Positions 24,731 to 36,288 of a stretch of 64,000 nt of DNA are shown one piece after another (the first letter of the stretch is position 1; each line of letters opens with the position of its first letter). Both the position numbers and the translations under genes were made by a program. The notes under the pieces were generated by a model. That model saw nothing but the letters and a program-made list of their open reading frames with translations. It did not search any database and was not told where the DNA came from. Source of the stretch: Hepsetus odoe (Eukaryota; Chordata; Actinopteri; Characiformes; Hepsetidae); NCBI GenBank assembly GCA_017165825.1, contig CM029369.1, positions 14,630,955-14,694,954 of the forward strand, read 5' to 3'.

Positions 24731-25253
24731 TGTGATTTACTCTACCTGTTCATGATTTTTTCCTCGTATATTTGATTCAGCATTTATTGCTGTTATGCAG
24801 CTAATGCTGACACTGGGTATTGAATTTGCATGTACAATCTTCTAAGATTTCTGTGGCATTTTAATGCTTCATGCTGATTTTGTCTAAGATTTCGGTATTT
24901 CCTGACTTTATTATATGTAAAAGCTGCACTGGTTGAACAAAGCTCTTTGAAATGGAGATGTCTGTGGCAGGCGGTAACCATAGTCCTCTCACCCGGATGG
25001 GCCAAGCTTTTTCCAATGAAAGGCACAGTAGCCTGCAGTCCACAGAGATGACAGCTGATCAATTGCAGTTCCTTCCTCTGTCTACTCATTTCTAATCCCC
25101 CTTTCCCTCCCCTCTCTCCTTCCTTACTCTCACCTACTCACCCTCGAATGAAAGCCATTACCGGCCAACTGGATCCCAGCAAGACTTGGGCACATTCACA
25201 TGGTGCTCCCCTGCTTTGATCCCATCTCTAACCTCTAAGAATCACAAAGGACT

Positions 25254-25254
<1 letters not shown>

Positions 25255-25304
<50 letters not shown>
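25255..25304. repeat. (GT)n microsatellite
   Basis: About 50 bases of uninterrupted GT. The sequence just downstream (about 25340-25440) weakly resembles the MITE at 49088-49243. Confidence 0.95.
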
Positions 25305-25307
<3 letters not shown>

Positions 25308-25504
25308 AGCTGATGACCCCAACTTCTATTCTAGTAAGGCTAGTAGTTTGTTTCCTCACTCTAACACATCAGCTCATCAGCGATCAATGGGTTTAGCCGG
25401 GGTGTTAGAGCAGGGAAATAAGCCCCTCCGGGACCAGAGTCGATGACCCTGCTTCAGAGTGATGTAACTTCATATGAGAAAGAAGAAAAGGCTCTTTAGT
25501 TTAA

Positions 25505-25708
25505 TGAAAGTGACTATTCTTGTCATTGTGAGTACACATAGCACAGCACACCACAACAAAACTGGATCTCTGCATTTAACCCAGGGAGCAGTGACCGGGA
25601 CGTTACCTTGCTCAAGGGTACCTCAGGGTAACCTACTGCTAAGGGGTTTGAACCCACAATCTTCCTATTCTTTGGCCAACTCCCTAACCACTAGGCCACT
25701 GCTGCCCC
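25505..25708 (-). mobile_element. tRNA-derived SINE, copy 9
   Basis: Minus-oriented, with 'tgaaagtgactattcttgtc', 'accttgctcaagggtacctc', 'ggggtttgaaccc' and the head 'ctaggccactgctgcccc'. A central part of the body is deleted. Confidence 0.92.
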
Positions 25709-28555
25709 TAGTCCCTATTCCCCTAATGTGGAATAATGTAGCAAAGATTTAAAGGCGCAGCTGTTGTTTGCTAATGGTATTACAAAATAAACAGGAAAAA
25801 CTTGCAAGATGATATTTTATACTGTTGGGTATATACTGTCCTCACTGCTGGAAGCATTCTAGACAGATGCTAGGGAGACAGATGAAGGCGGAGTTCAGGA
25901 TGTAATATAAATGGTGGTCCTCAGGTGTGGACGATGTTATTTTAAGAGGGTCTATTGTTATCATTTGTTAAATAAGATTAGAACCTTAGAGCCTTACACT
26001 GACGCTTATCATATTTAATACACATCTAACTGTGATGGTAAGAATGAAAGATGTCAGTGATTCTGTTATTTTATCTCCATGTTTGTCTCCATCTTTCTCT
26101 CTTTCTCCCTCTGTCTCTCCGTTTCATTCTGATGAGTGACTCATCTAGCCATCTGCTGCTTAGTGCAATCCTGCCTTATTACCAGACCTTTGTTTATCAA
26201 CAGTGCTGCCCTCTTGAGATTACCTAGTCTCTCCTCCTCTTTCCATTTCTCCCTCTCTCTTGTTCATGCTTTCACTCCTTCTTGTTCTCCTCAATTCTCT
26301 CTGCGTCATCTGTTAATCAGTCCCCCTTTCTTTTTCGCCTGTTATTCTTGCACCCCTATTTCCTTTCTTTGACCTTGGTGCAATTCCTTGCAATATTAGC
26401 ACTCACTCTTTTTTGACACAAACACACATAGAGCTGTGCTAGCCAATACTCTCTCTCTATGATACAAATGCACAAGTCTGAAGAGTACTGCTTGCACTGA
26501 CCCTCCTTATCTTTCAGATTCTAGGTATCGTGTTCACTGGAACTATCTAAAGAAAAATCCTTCTGGGTAGCTTCAGCCCACTAATTCATTAGTCTAAAAG
26601 GCAATTCTCACAGCACTTAATTTCCTACCGCATCACAATGCAGAAATCGGTTGCCTGCATGTTACATCACAAAAAGCTCTGATACAGATTCGTTTCAAAG
26701 AAAACATTTTGATCTGTTTCCACGGTATATTATGCATTACATAAGCAATGCCAAAAGCAATCGGATCTCTATGGGAGGTTTGTTTGTGAGCTACAATTGC
26801 ATGCTTTATTTCATTCAGTTTTTCATTCAGTGTTTCGTGTCAAGAGGAGCCAGATCTATAATCCCTATTAGTGTCAGTAGCGGAGATATCAGGCTTGGGA
26901 CTTCGTCACTGATAGGCTTGGACTCACTGGAATTGCAATGGCTATTTATATTACACTCAGCTTTTCTGGATGAAATCATGTGGTAATGATGTCACATTGT
27001 GGCAGGAAAGTCATTAATTAAACACCGCCACCAACAACGGGACTGGCAGACTTTGGTCAAATGCCACTTTTTTTTTCGCCTTTTACCAAATGAGCTTCTT
27101 TCCCTGCCAAAGAATCTTATATAAAAAAAAACCAAGTTTCATGTTAGTAGCCTTTTAACATAAGGGTTTTGCCCCGTAGTCACCTTGAATGCAGAACAAA
27201 GCAGTAGGCTGTTTATGGAAAATTCTGTGAGGCAGCAGAGGTTTTCTCACTTCATCTGCCTACTTTATTATTTATCAGTAGCATTAACACCAATGAAACA
27301 TGAACACAGACAGCAGAACATTCTCAGGTTACAAGAAGTGACCTTACAATTCATTCTGTACGTAGCACAACCTGGTGAATATCCAAAACAGTGACGGCAG
27401 TATTCATATTTTATGCACTCTCAGTTTTTTGAAATATATTTAAATGCTGACACAGCTGCTTACCACCAAAACTGCCAGTCATTTAAAGGATTTGAACACC
27501 TCTGGCTCCACCTGCATGCCTGTTGATCTCAGTTTGAACATAAATACACTATCGCTACAGGGATTAAACATTTAATTTGACATTTTGTGCATTTTTGTCA
27601 ATTTCTTTAGATTTACATGCTATAAACCGTTAAATATAACATTAACTTTGTCCCATTTTATAGTTTAACAGTGATTGTGCATTAAAATTTGCAGAAGTTT
27701 GTGGAGGATGCATAATTATTTTCACTTTAGACATTCAATTTAAATATGTTTGTATGTTTGGTTTCATAGATAGATCAGTTGTTTTATAGATAGATCGTCT
27801 GCTACATAGAAGTAAGAAAGATCATGCTGAAGGACCAACTAAACCAACAATGACCAACCGAAACATGCTTAGAGCATGGAAATCATATAAGTCTATCCTG
27901 TTTTTTCTTTTTCGTTTTAGTGGTTTAATAAATGTTGATGCCCGTTTCTGGGTACTAGTAATAGTAATATAACTGAAATCAATCCATCGGAATATATGTA
28001 TTTTATACTCTGTATATTTGGAAATATTGCTATCTAGCACTTATTTCCATAAACCACTCTGCACTTGACCTATGCACTTTTAGATGTGCTAAACATAACT
28101 ATCAAGTCTGAATGCTGGTTAACCCAGAAACTCACGGCTCTCTCGCGAGGGTGTCGAGGCTGTCTTCATGCATTGATGCAAATGCAAATTGCTCTGTCTT
28201 GTTTTGCCATGTCAGAATGCTCCTGTGCCACGCTGACAGGGAATTGAGTAGTTCTGCAGGTCATAGGAGCTCTGCATCTACTTATGCAGCTTGCACTCTC
28301 TAACACCCTCATCTCGATAGCTCTGCTCTTGGAAACATTCTGACAAGTGGTTTTAGCCCCTGAAATCCAGTTTTTGGGGTTTTTTTTAATCGTTCTATTT
28401 ATTCCATATTTTGTGTTTTTTTGTTGTTTATTTTTTCTTGTTTTCTTGACTGCTGTAGTGCATGACTTCACTGCTGTGTATTAGTTTTGCAATGAAATGC
28501 CATAGTCTGTGTGCATAATACTGAGGCAAGTGAGTATTTTGACCATATCACCATA
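25709..28555. other. Non-coding stretch, probably intronic
   Basis: No supported exon. The block at about 26580-27040 is free of simple repeats and transposons and contains many ATTA/TAAT and TTTGCAT-like words. It is the best-looking candidate conserved non-coding element in the window, unproven without alignment. Confidence 0.4.
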
Positions 28556-28604
28556 TGGTATGTATGTATGTATGTATGTATGTATATGTGTATATATATA
28601 CATA
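28556..28604. repeat. (ATGT)n microsatellite
   Basis: ATGT/GTAT tetranucleotide repeat with a TA tail, directly upstream of the second family C element. Confidence 0.9.
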
Positions 28605-29145
28605 CACAGTACTGTGCAAAAGTTTTAGCAGGTGTGGAAAAAATGCTGTAAACAAAGAATGCTTTCAGAAATATCAATAATGATTGTTTATTTGATTTGA
28701 CTTACAAAATGCATAAGTGAGCTAACAAAAGAAAATCTGTAAACCAATCAATATTTGGTGTTTCTAATTGCTTCCAAACCAGCATCAGTTCTGGCCTCAC
28801 AGAGCCCTGATCTCAACATCATCCAGTGTGTCTGGATTATATGAAGAGATGGCTGGACGTGAGGAGTTTTCCAGCATCCGCAGAAGATCTGTGTGGTTAG
28901 TTCCAAGATGTTTGGAACGACTCACCAGCCAAGTTCCCAAAAATCAAAAGGGAAGTGTACCTAGAAGAATTGATGCTGTTTTAGTTGGCAAAGGTATCAC
29001 ATCTAAATATTGATTTGATTTGATTTCTCTTTGTTCATTCACTGCATTTTGTTGATTGATGAAAATAAATGATGAACACTTCCATTTCTGAAAGTAATTT
29101 TGTTTAAGGCATTTTTCAACACCTGCCTAAAACCTTGCACAGTAT
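28605..29145 (+). mobile_element. Mariner-like foldback element (family C), copy 2, both ends present
   Basis: Bounded by 'cagtactgtgcaaaagtttt' on the left and its inverse 'taaaaccttgcacagta' on the right, 541 bases apart. It has long inverted terminal arms and the same internal deletion as copy 1 ('accagcatcagttctggcct' joined to 'cagagccctgatctcaacat'). Only a C-terminal transposase scrap with frameshifts remains, so it is non-autonomous. Confidence 0.85.
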
Positions 29146-29153
29146 TAAAATAT

Positions 29154-29199
<46 letters not shown>
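29154..29199. repeat. (TA)n microsatellite
   Basis: TA run immediately after the family C element. TA is also the target of this transposon group. Confidence 0.93.
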
Positions 29200-29202
<3 letters not shown>

Positions 29203-29321
29203 TATAATATTCTAACTCCAAAGCTGTATAAACTTGAATCCTAACTACATTTGAGCATATCAGGTGATGGTATGTGTGTAATGATGGAGGGCATGGCCTA
29301 AGGAGATCAACACCCTATATC

Positions 29322-30585
29322 AAGGTGTGCAAAATTATTAGGCAACTTCTTTTCCTCAGGCACAATGGGCCAAAAAAGAGATTTAACTGACTCTGAAAAG
29401 TCAAAAATGTCTTTCAGAGGGATGTAGAACTCTTGAAGTTGGCAAGATATTGTAGCATTTTTGCAGAGTAATCAAACGGTTCGTTGCAATTAGTCAACAT
29501 GGTCGCATAAAAAGAAGGAAAAAAGTCTCAAATGAATTGCCAGAGATTTGAGAAGAATTAAACGTGAAGTTACCAGGAACCCATAATCCTCCAGTGCATC
29601 ATATTCCAGAACTGAACCTACCTGGAGTGCCAAGAAGGTTATAAGTGCCAAGAGACATGGCCAAGGTAAGGAAGGCTAAAACCCAACCACCGCTGAACAA
29701 GACACATCAGTTGAAATGTCAACAAGACAGGTTTTTCAAAAGGTTTAATGGACTGATGAGGTGAGAGTGACTCTTGATGAACCAGATGGATAGGCCCATG
29801 GATCAGTAACGGGCACAGAGCTCAACTTCCACTAACAACGCCAGCAAGGTGGAAGTGTGGTACTGGTATGGGCTGGTATTAGTAAAGATGAGCTAGTTGG
29901 ACCTTTTAGAGTTGAAGATGGACTCAAAATCAACTCCCAAACCTACTGCCAGTTTTTAGAAGACGCTATCTTTAAGCAGTAGTTCAGAAAAAAGTCTGCA
30001 TCTTTCAGGAAGACTATGATTGTTATGCAGGACAATGCTCCATCACATGCATTGAAGTACTCCACTGTGTGGCCAGTAAAGGCCTTAAAGATGAAAGAAT
30101 AATGACATGGCCCCCTTCCTCATCGGACCTAATCCCTATTGAGAACTTTTGGACCGTCTTAAACAGGAGATTTACAGGGAAGGAAAACAGTCCACCTCTC
30201 TGCACAGTGTCTGGGAGGCTGTGGTTGCTGCTGCACAAAAATTGATCGTCAACAAATTAAGAAACTGCGAGACTTCATGGAAGGCTTATGACTGTTTTGT
30301 ATTGAAAAGAAGGTTGGCTTTTGTAACAAGTGAGAATTTTAAAGAAGTTAAGAAGTAAAAATTATAAACAAGTCAGATTTTAGATTTTCATTTAGTTGGG
30401 TACACTAATGGTTCCCTAATAATTGTGCACACATATGTATTCCCCTGAGAATGTTCACACTCACATTTCCTTTGTAAAACATTCAGGTTTCAGGGTTCTG
30501 GATTGACTGATAGCACTGGATTTGTTTCAGATTCAAATTAATCCTCAAAATACTCACTTGCCTAATAATTGTGCACACAGTGTAA
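29322..30585 (+). mobile_element. Tc1/mariner element (family D), near full length, dead transposase
   Basis: Terminal inverted repeats are 'gtgtgcaaaattattaggca' on the left and 'tgcctaataattgtgcacac' on the right. The interior keeps the transposase landmarks in order: WTDE (29749-29760, first catalytic Asp), QDNAPSH (30028-30048, second Asp) and IENFW (30138-30152, third acidic residue). In-frame stops and frameshifts break the gene, for example in the tracts after WTDE and after QDNAPSH. The 1264-base length is close to that of an intact element. It cannot encode a working transposase. Confidence 0.88.
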
Positions 30586-32149
30586 AGATAACATGGCTGT
30601 TTAGGATGCCTTTGCGCGGTTAAATACCACTTTAAAGATGACTTTGGACCTAAGACACAAGAATCATAAATGATCATAAATGATCACTAAATAGCTGGAT
30701 TTTCCAGAATGTTCCTGTATATGCTCTTTTTCTAGGATGAAATAATGGCCAACAGGTACTAACAGCAGCCCTCAAAGCTAGCTAAACACATAAGCAGTCT
30801 TTATAAGAGCTACGTCTCAAATGAGCATCTGCATTGAGTGGAAAGTTATTTATAACACTAGGGAAATTGTTTTCTATTCTTTTCTTTATATTTTCAATCA
30901 ACTTCCACTAATCCCACATGGAAAGTTCTTCTGAAGCTGCTGCTTTTCATGGAGGCACAAATTGATGGGTCACCTAGAAAACAACCGCTTTGAGTCGTAG
31001 AATATGTTGGTATGGCCATGTGGTTTGGCCACATAGTGCGTTTCAATAGTAAAGTGGCCAGACATTTAGAGCTGAGCATGATTTTCCATATCCTGTCAAC
31101 TCCATCCCCATCGTTGTGTGTTATACTGTACCTTTGAGAGAGCACAGCATGTCATGGATTTTGACATGAGTCACATCTCAGTTCACATCAGTACTACAGT
31201 CCTGCTGTGAGGCTTCATCCATGCACTGAATTCACTGAGAGAAGAACACTTCGGCCCACTCTTGTTTGGTCCACATTCAACAAAACATTGTCAGAAAATA
31301 GCACTCAAATGGGGCTTTCACACAAAGTTGGCCTAAATGACCTTTAGGGAATACTGCTAGAACTCCCCCAGATCGATTTAAAAGACAGTGTGTGGGTATA
31401 TAGCTTTTCATTCGGAAGGGAAAGGGTTTTTTCTTTTCTTTAGAAACTTCCTGTTATAAAAATAAGGTTACACTGAGAGGGAATAGAAACGGCATGTAGT
31501 ATGCAGGAGAAGACTGTGGTACCTTGTGATTTGCTTGTGTTGTTTGTATATGGATGTTTTTTGTGTGTGTACAGTAAAGAATTTATCCAAATGTAGTTGT
31601 CGCGTATAGGGAGTCTTTAAATGATTTAGAAAAGATGTTATAAATCATTATCATGATCTCATAATTCTTGTCTGTGAGAAAAGTGTTCAGAATGGGCCTG
31701 CGTGTTGTTTCTGTTGCTGCCTGACTACCTGTCTCTTAGATATTTTTAGTCTCTCACACATTACCATACAGCCTTAGCATGTTGACAGAACCGTAAACAC
31801 GCACCAGAAGTCAGACCCTGGCAACAAGATGAGGCTGACCTGTTTGTTGAATATGAGACAGACACTCAAGGTTAGCGGCACATGAAAACTTTCCCTCTGC
31901 AGGTAGGAACATTTTAGATGCTGCTCATATTTCATATGAAAGAAAGGGTGTAGGAAGAAGATTGTAGGAAGATGCAATTCTTTATCTTTTTCAGAGCAAT
32001 GAAAATGGCATCAGCAGCATAAAATGGCATGGTCTTCAGTGAAGTTTTAAAATGAGCTGCTTTTATTTGAAGCAAAGAAAATAGCCATTTAAGGACCAAG
32101 GTTAAAAATGTGACATTCAGTTCTCATCCAATCACTCATTATCTCTAGG
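30586..32149. other. Non-coding stretch
   Basis: No supported gene or named repeat. Confidence 0.45.
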
Positions 32150-32460
32150 CTGGATCACCCGGACTCACTCCTAAGTGGCCTTTGAACGCCGTCAGAGTTC
32201 TACAACTGAATCAGAACGCAGCAGCGTGCCTGGTCTTCAGTACACTCAAATCTTCACACACCACTCCACTACTGTAGCACTTCACTGGGTTCCCATGACT
32301 GCCAGCTTACAATTTAAAGCTGAAATGCTTGCACAGGAAAACTAAAATGGTCCAACCCCTACTTTCCTACCTGTAATGATTAAACCTCACGTCATAGGTC
32401 ACCCTCTTAAAGCACCAAGGTCTGCCCAGATTTTTTTCAATCTGAGTTCCTAATTGGGAC
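32150..32460 (+). mobile_element. Decayed LINE reverse-transcriptase 3' relic
   Basis: The frame from about 32206 reads LNQNAAACLVF, then residues resembling HTTP and, after a frameshift, LHWVPMTASLQFKAEML. This is the classic C-terminal RT region 'QNAAARL...LHWLPV..RI.FK' of L2/Rex-like fish LINEs. Stops and shifts make it a fossil. Confidence 0.65.
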
Positions 32461-33866
32461 ATGAACCTCCCTTGACTTTTAGAGTCCCTTCAGACGACCG
32501 GCCTCCTTAATGAACACTTAGGATAATGACTACACTTTCTTGCCCTGAACTAACATAGCTAACAATTCTCACAACCTAAACCTAAAGATAAATGTCTTGT
32601 GTTTTCTCTGGCTTTTCTGGTAGAGTTTTAAGTTCATGTTCGACAGAACTTTAGTTGCTAGGTCTTAATTCAAGCTTAAGTTTTCTAGAGTTAGGAAACT
32701 TCAGTTTAGACTTCCAAATTGCATTGTTTAAAAGGAAATAATGATTTCAACTTTAATGCTTAGCTAGCTACTCATGTAAATGTTAGGCTGTAGGTGTCTA
32801 CTGTTGGTTGTGTGGTTAAGATTATTTAGCTTCCTATCAAGTTGCCTTTACAAACCAGTCTTAGATTCCAAGGTATAATTGTTCAAAATTGTTCTGTGTT
32901 GCTTAAATACCCAGTCTAACATTTTGTGATAGCCTTACTGGGTACTGGATTGGTGTTGTCTCTAGCAGTGCGGCCTTGCATAATGCATAGCAAGGTGTAA
33001 CAAAGCAGCCAGGGTCAGAGTTCATTACATCAAATATTTCCCATTGTCATAGTATCAGAGATCTTGGGTCCTGTCAGTAAGATCTGTTTCATAAGGCAAC
33101 AGAACTGTTAATTGAAGTCAGACACTAATTAAACACCAGGCAATACTATATTCATGCCTGTCCTGTCTGCGTAAAGAGAAAGAGCGCACAGTGTTAAAAG
33201 AAACTCAATGTCTTTGTCGGTTACAGCCATCTAGCTAAGGTCACGATCTCCCCCCTGAAGAATTAGAAAAATGACATGGATTCAAAAGCTACCATCACAT
33301 TTTTTACATTTTGCTCTGCAGACAGAATGTGGCAGATATCAAATACACAGGGAATGAAATGTGAGATAGGTCATGCCATGCATAGTGGAGTTTGAGGGCA
33401 GCAGCTTTGGTTTGTTGTTATATGGCATTTATTGTCCTAGTCTTAAGCTGTATTTGTTGCTATTGGCAACTGTGGCGTGCTGTCTGCTCTTACTAATGTT
33501 TGGGAGTCATTTGCAGCTTGCATTATAAAGCCTTTAGTATTTATTTCATTTCATTGTTAGTATTTTTTCTTGCAATTCTGTTTTTTGTGTAATGCCAATG
33601 AAGAGACATTCTTGTTTGTTTATTTATTTATTTTTATTTTATTTTTCAGTTAGGTGTTCCTCCTTTACACCTTTACCTGGGGTTGTTTTAACATCTCACT
33701 CGCACACATACAAAAACCGATAATTTCAGAAAAATCTACTTAAACGAAGTGAAAGTTTGCTCACCATGAAACAAAGAAATTTTTGAGGGCAAGCAAGAGA
33801 CCGTTCAAAAAATTGATTTTATTATTTTTGGAAGCACATATTGATGGACCTTTTCCTCTTTTGCAG
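32461..33866. other. Non-coding stretch
   Basis: Nothing recognised. T-rich around 33600-33650. Confidence 0.45.
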
Positions 33867-34023
33867 ATGTTTATGCTCAAGGCTTCGCGTCCTTGAGCTT
33901 GTGAGTCTTGAGTTTACCGCAAAGGACAGAACAGCAGTGAAAAAAGGCAGTCGGGGGCAGCCAGAGAAGTTTAGCCTAAAGCAGTCCAAGGAAAGGTGCA
34001 CCCAGAGACTTGATTAAAATGGG
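33867..34023 (+). other. Candidate 5' UTR exon of the RhoGEF gene
   Basis: Flanked by a strong acceptor (pyrimidine-rich 'ccttttcctcttttgcag') and a strong donor ('ggg|gtaagt'). Read in the frame of the first coding exon, it has a TAA at 34015-34017, so coding cannot extend through it and the first in-frame ATG would be at 36289. It contains several ATGs: one at its first base with a nearby stop, and one at 34019 that would open a short ORF running over the main start. No other evidence ties it to the gene. Confidence 0.45.
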
Positions 34024-35522
34024 GTAAGTTTATATGGTTGGCCTACATTGATCCTCTGAGGATTCCTTCCACACTCAGTCAGCAGAGTGCTACACCCTCA
34101 CATTTAACAGCCCTGTGGTACAAATGCACCCTGTGGCACAAACTGCACAGCAGAAGCCCACCGCATATAACTTTCAGTCCAAGTAAACCAAACAAACGTT
34201 CCTTCCTTTCTAATTTGGTATCTCCTGTATGCCAACGCATACAGATACTGATAGATTAATTGCTGTTCTTTGAGCCAGCCAGGCTGGTCCTGGAATCTCC
34301 CGTTCTGTCAGTCTATGTCTGCGAGATTTATCAGTGATAACAGTAGCTCTTGTAAAAAGACTATTATAACTTAGCAAACTGCTTATCAGTGCATTCCTGT
34401 GTGTCTACAGTAATTCAGTTAAAAAGGGAAAAAGAGCATCTGCCTGTCTGTCGCAAGCAGATACAGTGAGGCGAGCCCTGCGTGAACTAAGCTGTGCTCC
34501 ACATGCTCATTAAGCAAGCTCCTTATGATAATCAAGTGTCTTCATTCACATGTCAGCAGAGCAGATTTCACACCCAGCTAAAGAAAACACTGGCACCACT
34601 TTTGAGGCATGTATCTGTATCGTGAGTGGCAGTCTACTCTCCCGCCAAGATAAAGCTTGTTTTTATGCAGCACATTAAGATTCAAAGATAAACATGGAGG
34701 ACTTTTTGAGTCTTTATCTTTCAAATGTGGCATTTAGCTTGGCTTGGCCTAAGGCACTTCACCAGATCCAGTTTAATTAAGCTGCCCTAAAATTTTAATT
34801 GAACACCTGAGTATGTCAGGCTTTCCTGTATGTTATCATTTAAAATGGAAATGATGTTCCAAATGCATTATTTTCTACGATTTTAAATTTGCCGTCATTC
34901 TCGACAGAGGCTATAAGAATGAGGAGTTATCACCAAAGCAAGTCTGATCTAATCTCAGTGTTAAATGTTGAATGTTTTTACAATGCTGGTTAAAAACTCC
35001 TACTTTTGGCCCTTATGTCTGCTTAAGTCTTTGGATGGATATTAACCTGGCCTAGAGCCAAGCGATTTGTACTAATTACTAAAGGAAGTAGTAAGCAGTG
35101 CTCTTCTGGTTAATCCATTACTCTTGTCCAATTAGTGAAATGACTGCCAACATTGAGTGTAAAGTGGCTTTCTATAGCACTGCCCCTTTACATCAGTAAC
35201 AGGCTTTTTTTTTCTTGCTTTCTTAGTGAACAGAGCTGAGGAAACAATTTTCTTAGAGTCATGCACCAGGAACACTGCCAACTAGAGTAGTTTTACATTG
35301 CGCTGATTTTGGCATATTACATATTATTCGTGCTATATTTACTACTGACTATAAAGAATGTTTGCATCATCTCACAAAGGATATTACCAGAGAATTCCAA
35401 AAATAGTTTCAAAATATCCAAATAATTCTGTTGGTAAATTTAAAGGGTATTTGATGTGGTCTGCTGTGAAATGATTTGTAGAGAAAATGCCTTCTCTGTC
35501 TTCTTTTCCCGGGCCAAGAAGG
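34024..35522. other. Non-coding stretch, probably intronic
   Basis: No supported exon. About 34440-34800 is complex, repeat-free sequence with several AGATAA/TTATCT words, a possible enhancer by texture only. Confidence 0.4.
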
Positions 35523-35770
35523 TCATTGTAAAACGCATGGTTTAACTGTAAAAGAACATGGCAAAAAATGGTCAAACTGTTTACAGAGTCTCACAGTGAT
35601 TTTTTTTTCCTGTTAAAATATTTTTCCACCATTTCAGCTAATAAATTAAGCTTGGAATAAGCTGGGCAATAAGGGATCCACCCACTGGATCCTTCTTCAG
35701 TGGGTGGATGCCACAGTTTGACCATTTTTTGCCATGTTCTTTGACAGTTTAAGCATGCGTTTTACAATGA
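35523..35770. repeat. Long inverted repeat with a nested perfect hairpin
   Basis: Outer arms are 35523-35580 and 35713-35770, 58 bases each, with 55 of 58 positions pairing. The 132-base spacer contains a second, perfect 12-base-pair hairpin (35676-35687 with 35698-35709, loop of 10). The structure fits no SINE or Tc1 family seen elsewhere in the window. Confidence 0.92.
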
Positions 35771-36288
35771 ATTTGCACTTTTCATTGTACTGCTTTGAAT
35801 TGCACACTTAAAAAGCCCAAATAAATTAGCCTCAAAACATGTGGCCAGCAGCTGCATAACAAAACAGATTTCGAGTTGCTTTGGTTTAATGTAGTGATCA
35901 ATCTTATAACTAAAACTAAAAAGCTTGAAACTATAAATGTCTGCAAATTTGTGGCTAGTTTCTTGTTTCTAGAACATTACTTTTGACTTGGCAAATTCAC
36001 ATTTAATGACATCTTGCGTCTAAACATATTTCAGAAATATAATAACGGAAAAATTCCTCTTTCAAAAGGCAAACTGAAAACTCAGGACTTTTTATGTTGT
36101 CTTCTTTTTTATTGAAATACTTCTTGAGCATTTGGCAGTGGTGAATAAATGATGTTTAAATGCTTTGTAGATGTCAGTTGTGAGCACAGTGTGTCGTCGT
36201 CATGCCAATGCCCCGGCTGTGTGTGTGATTTTTGCAGGGCTGTGATCCTGAGGCCTCTTTTCAATGGGTGGAGGCTCATGCTGTGGTC

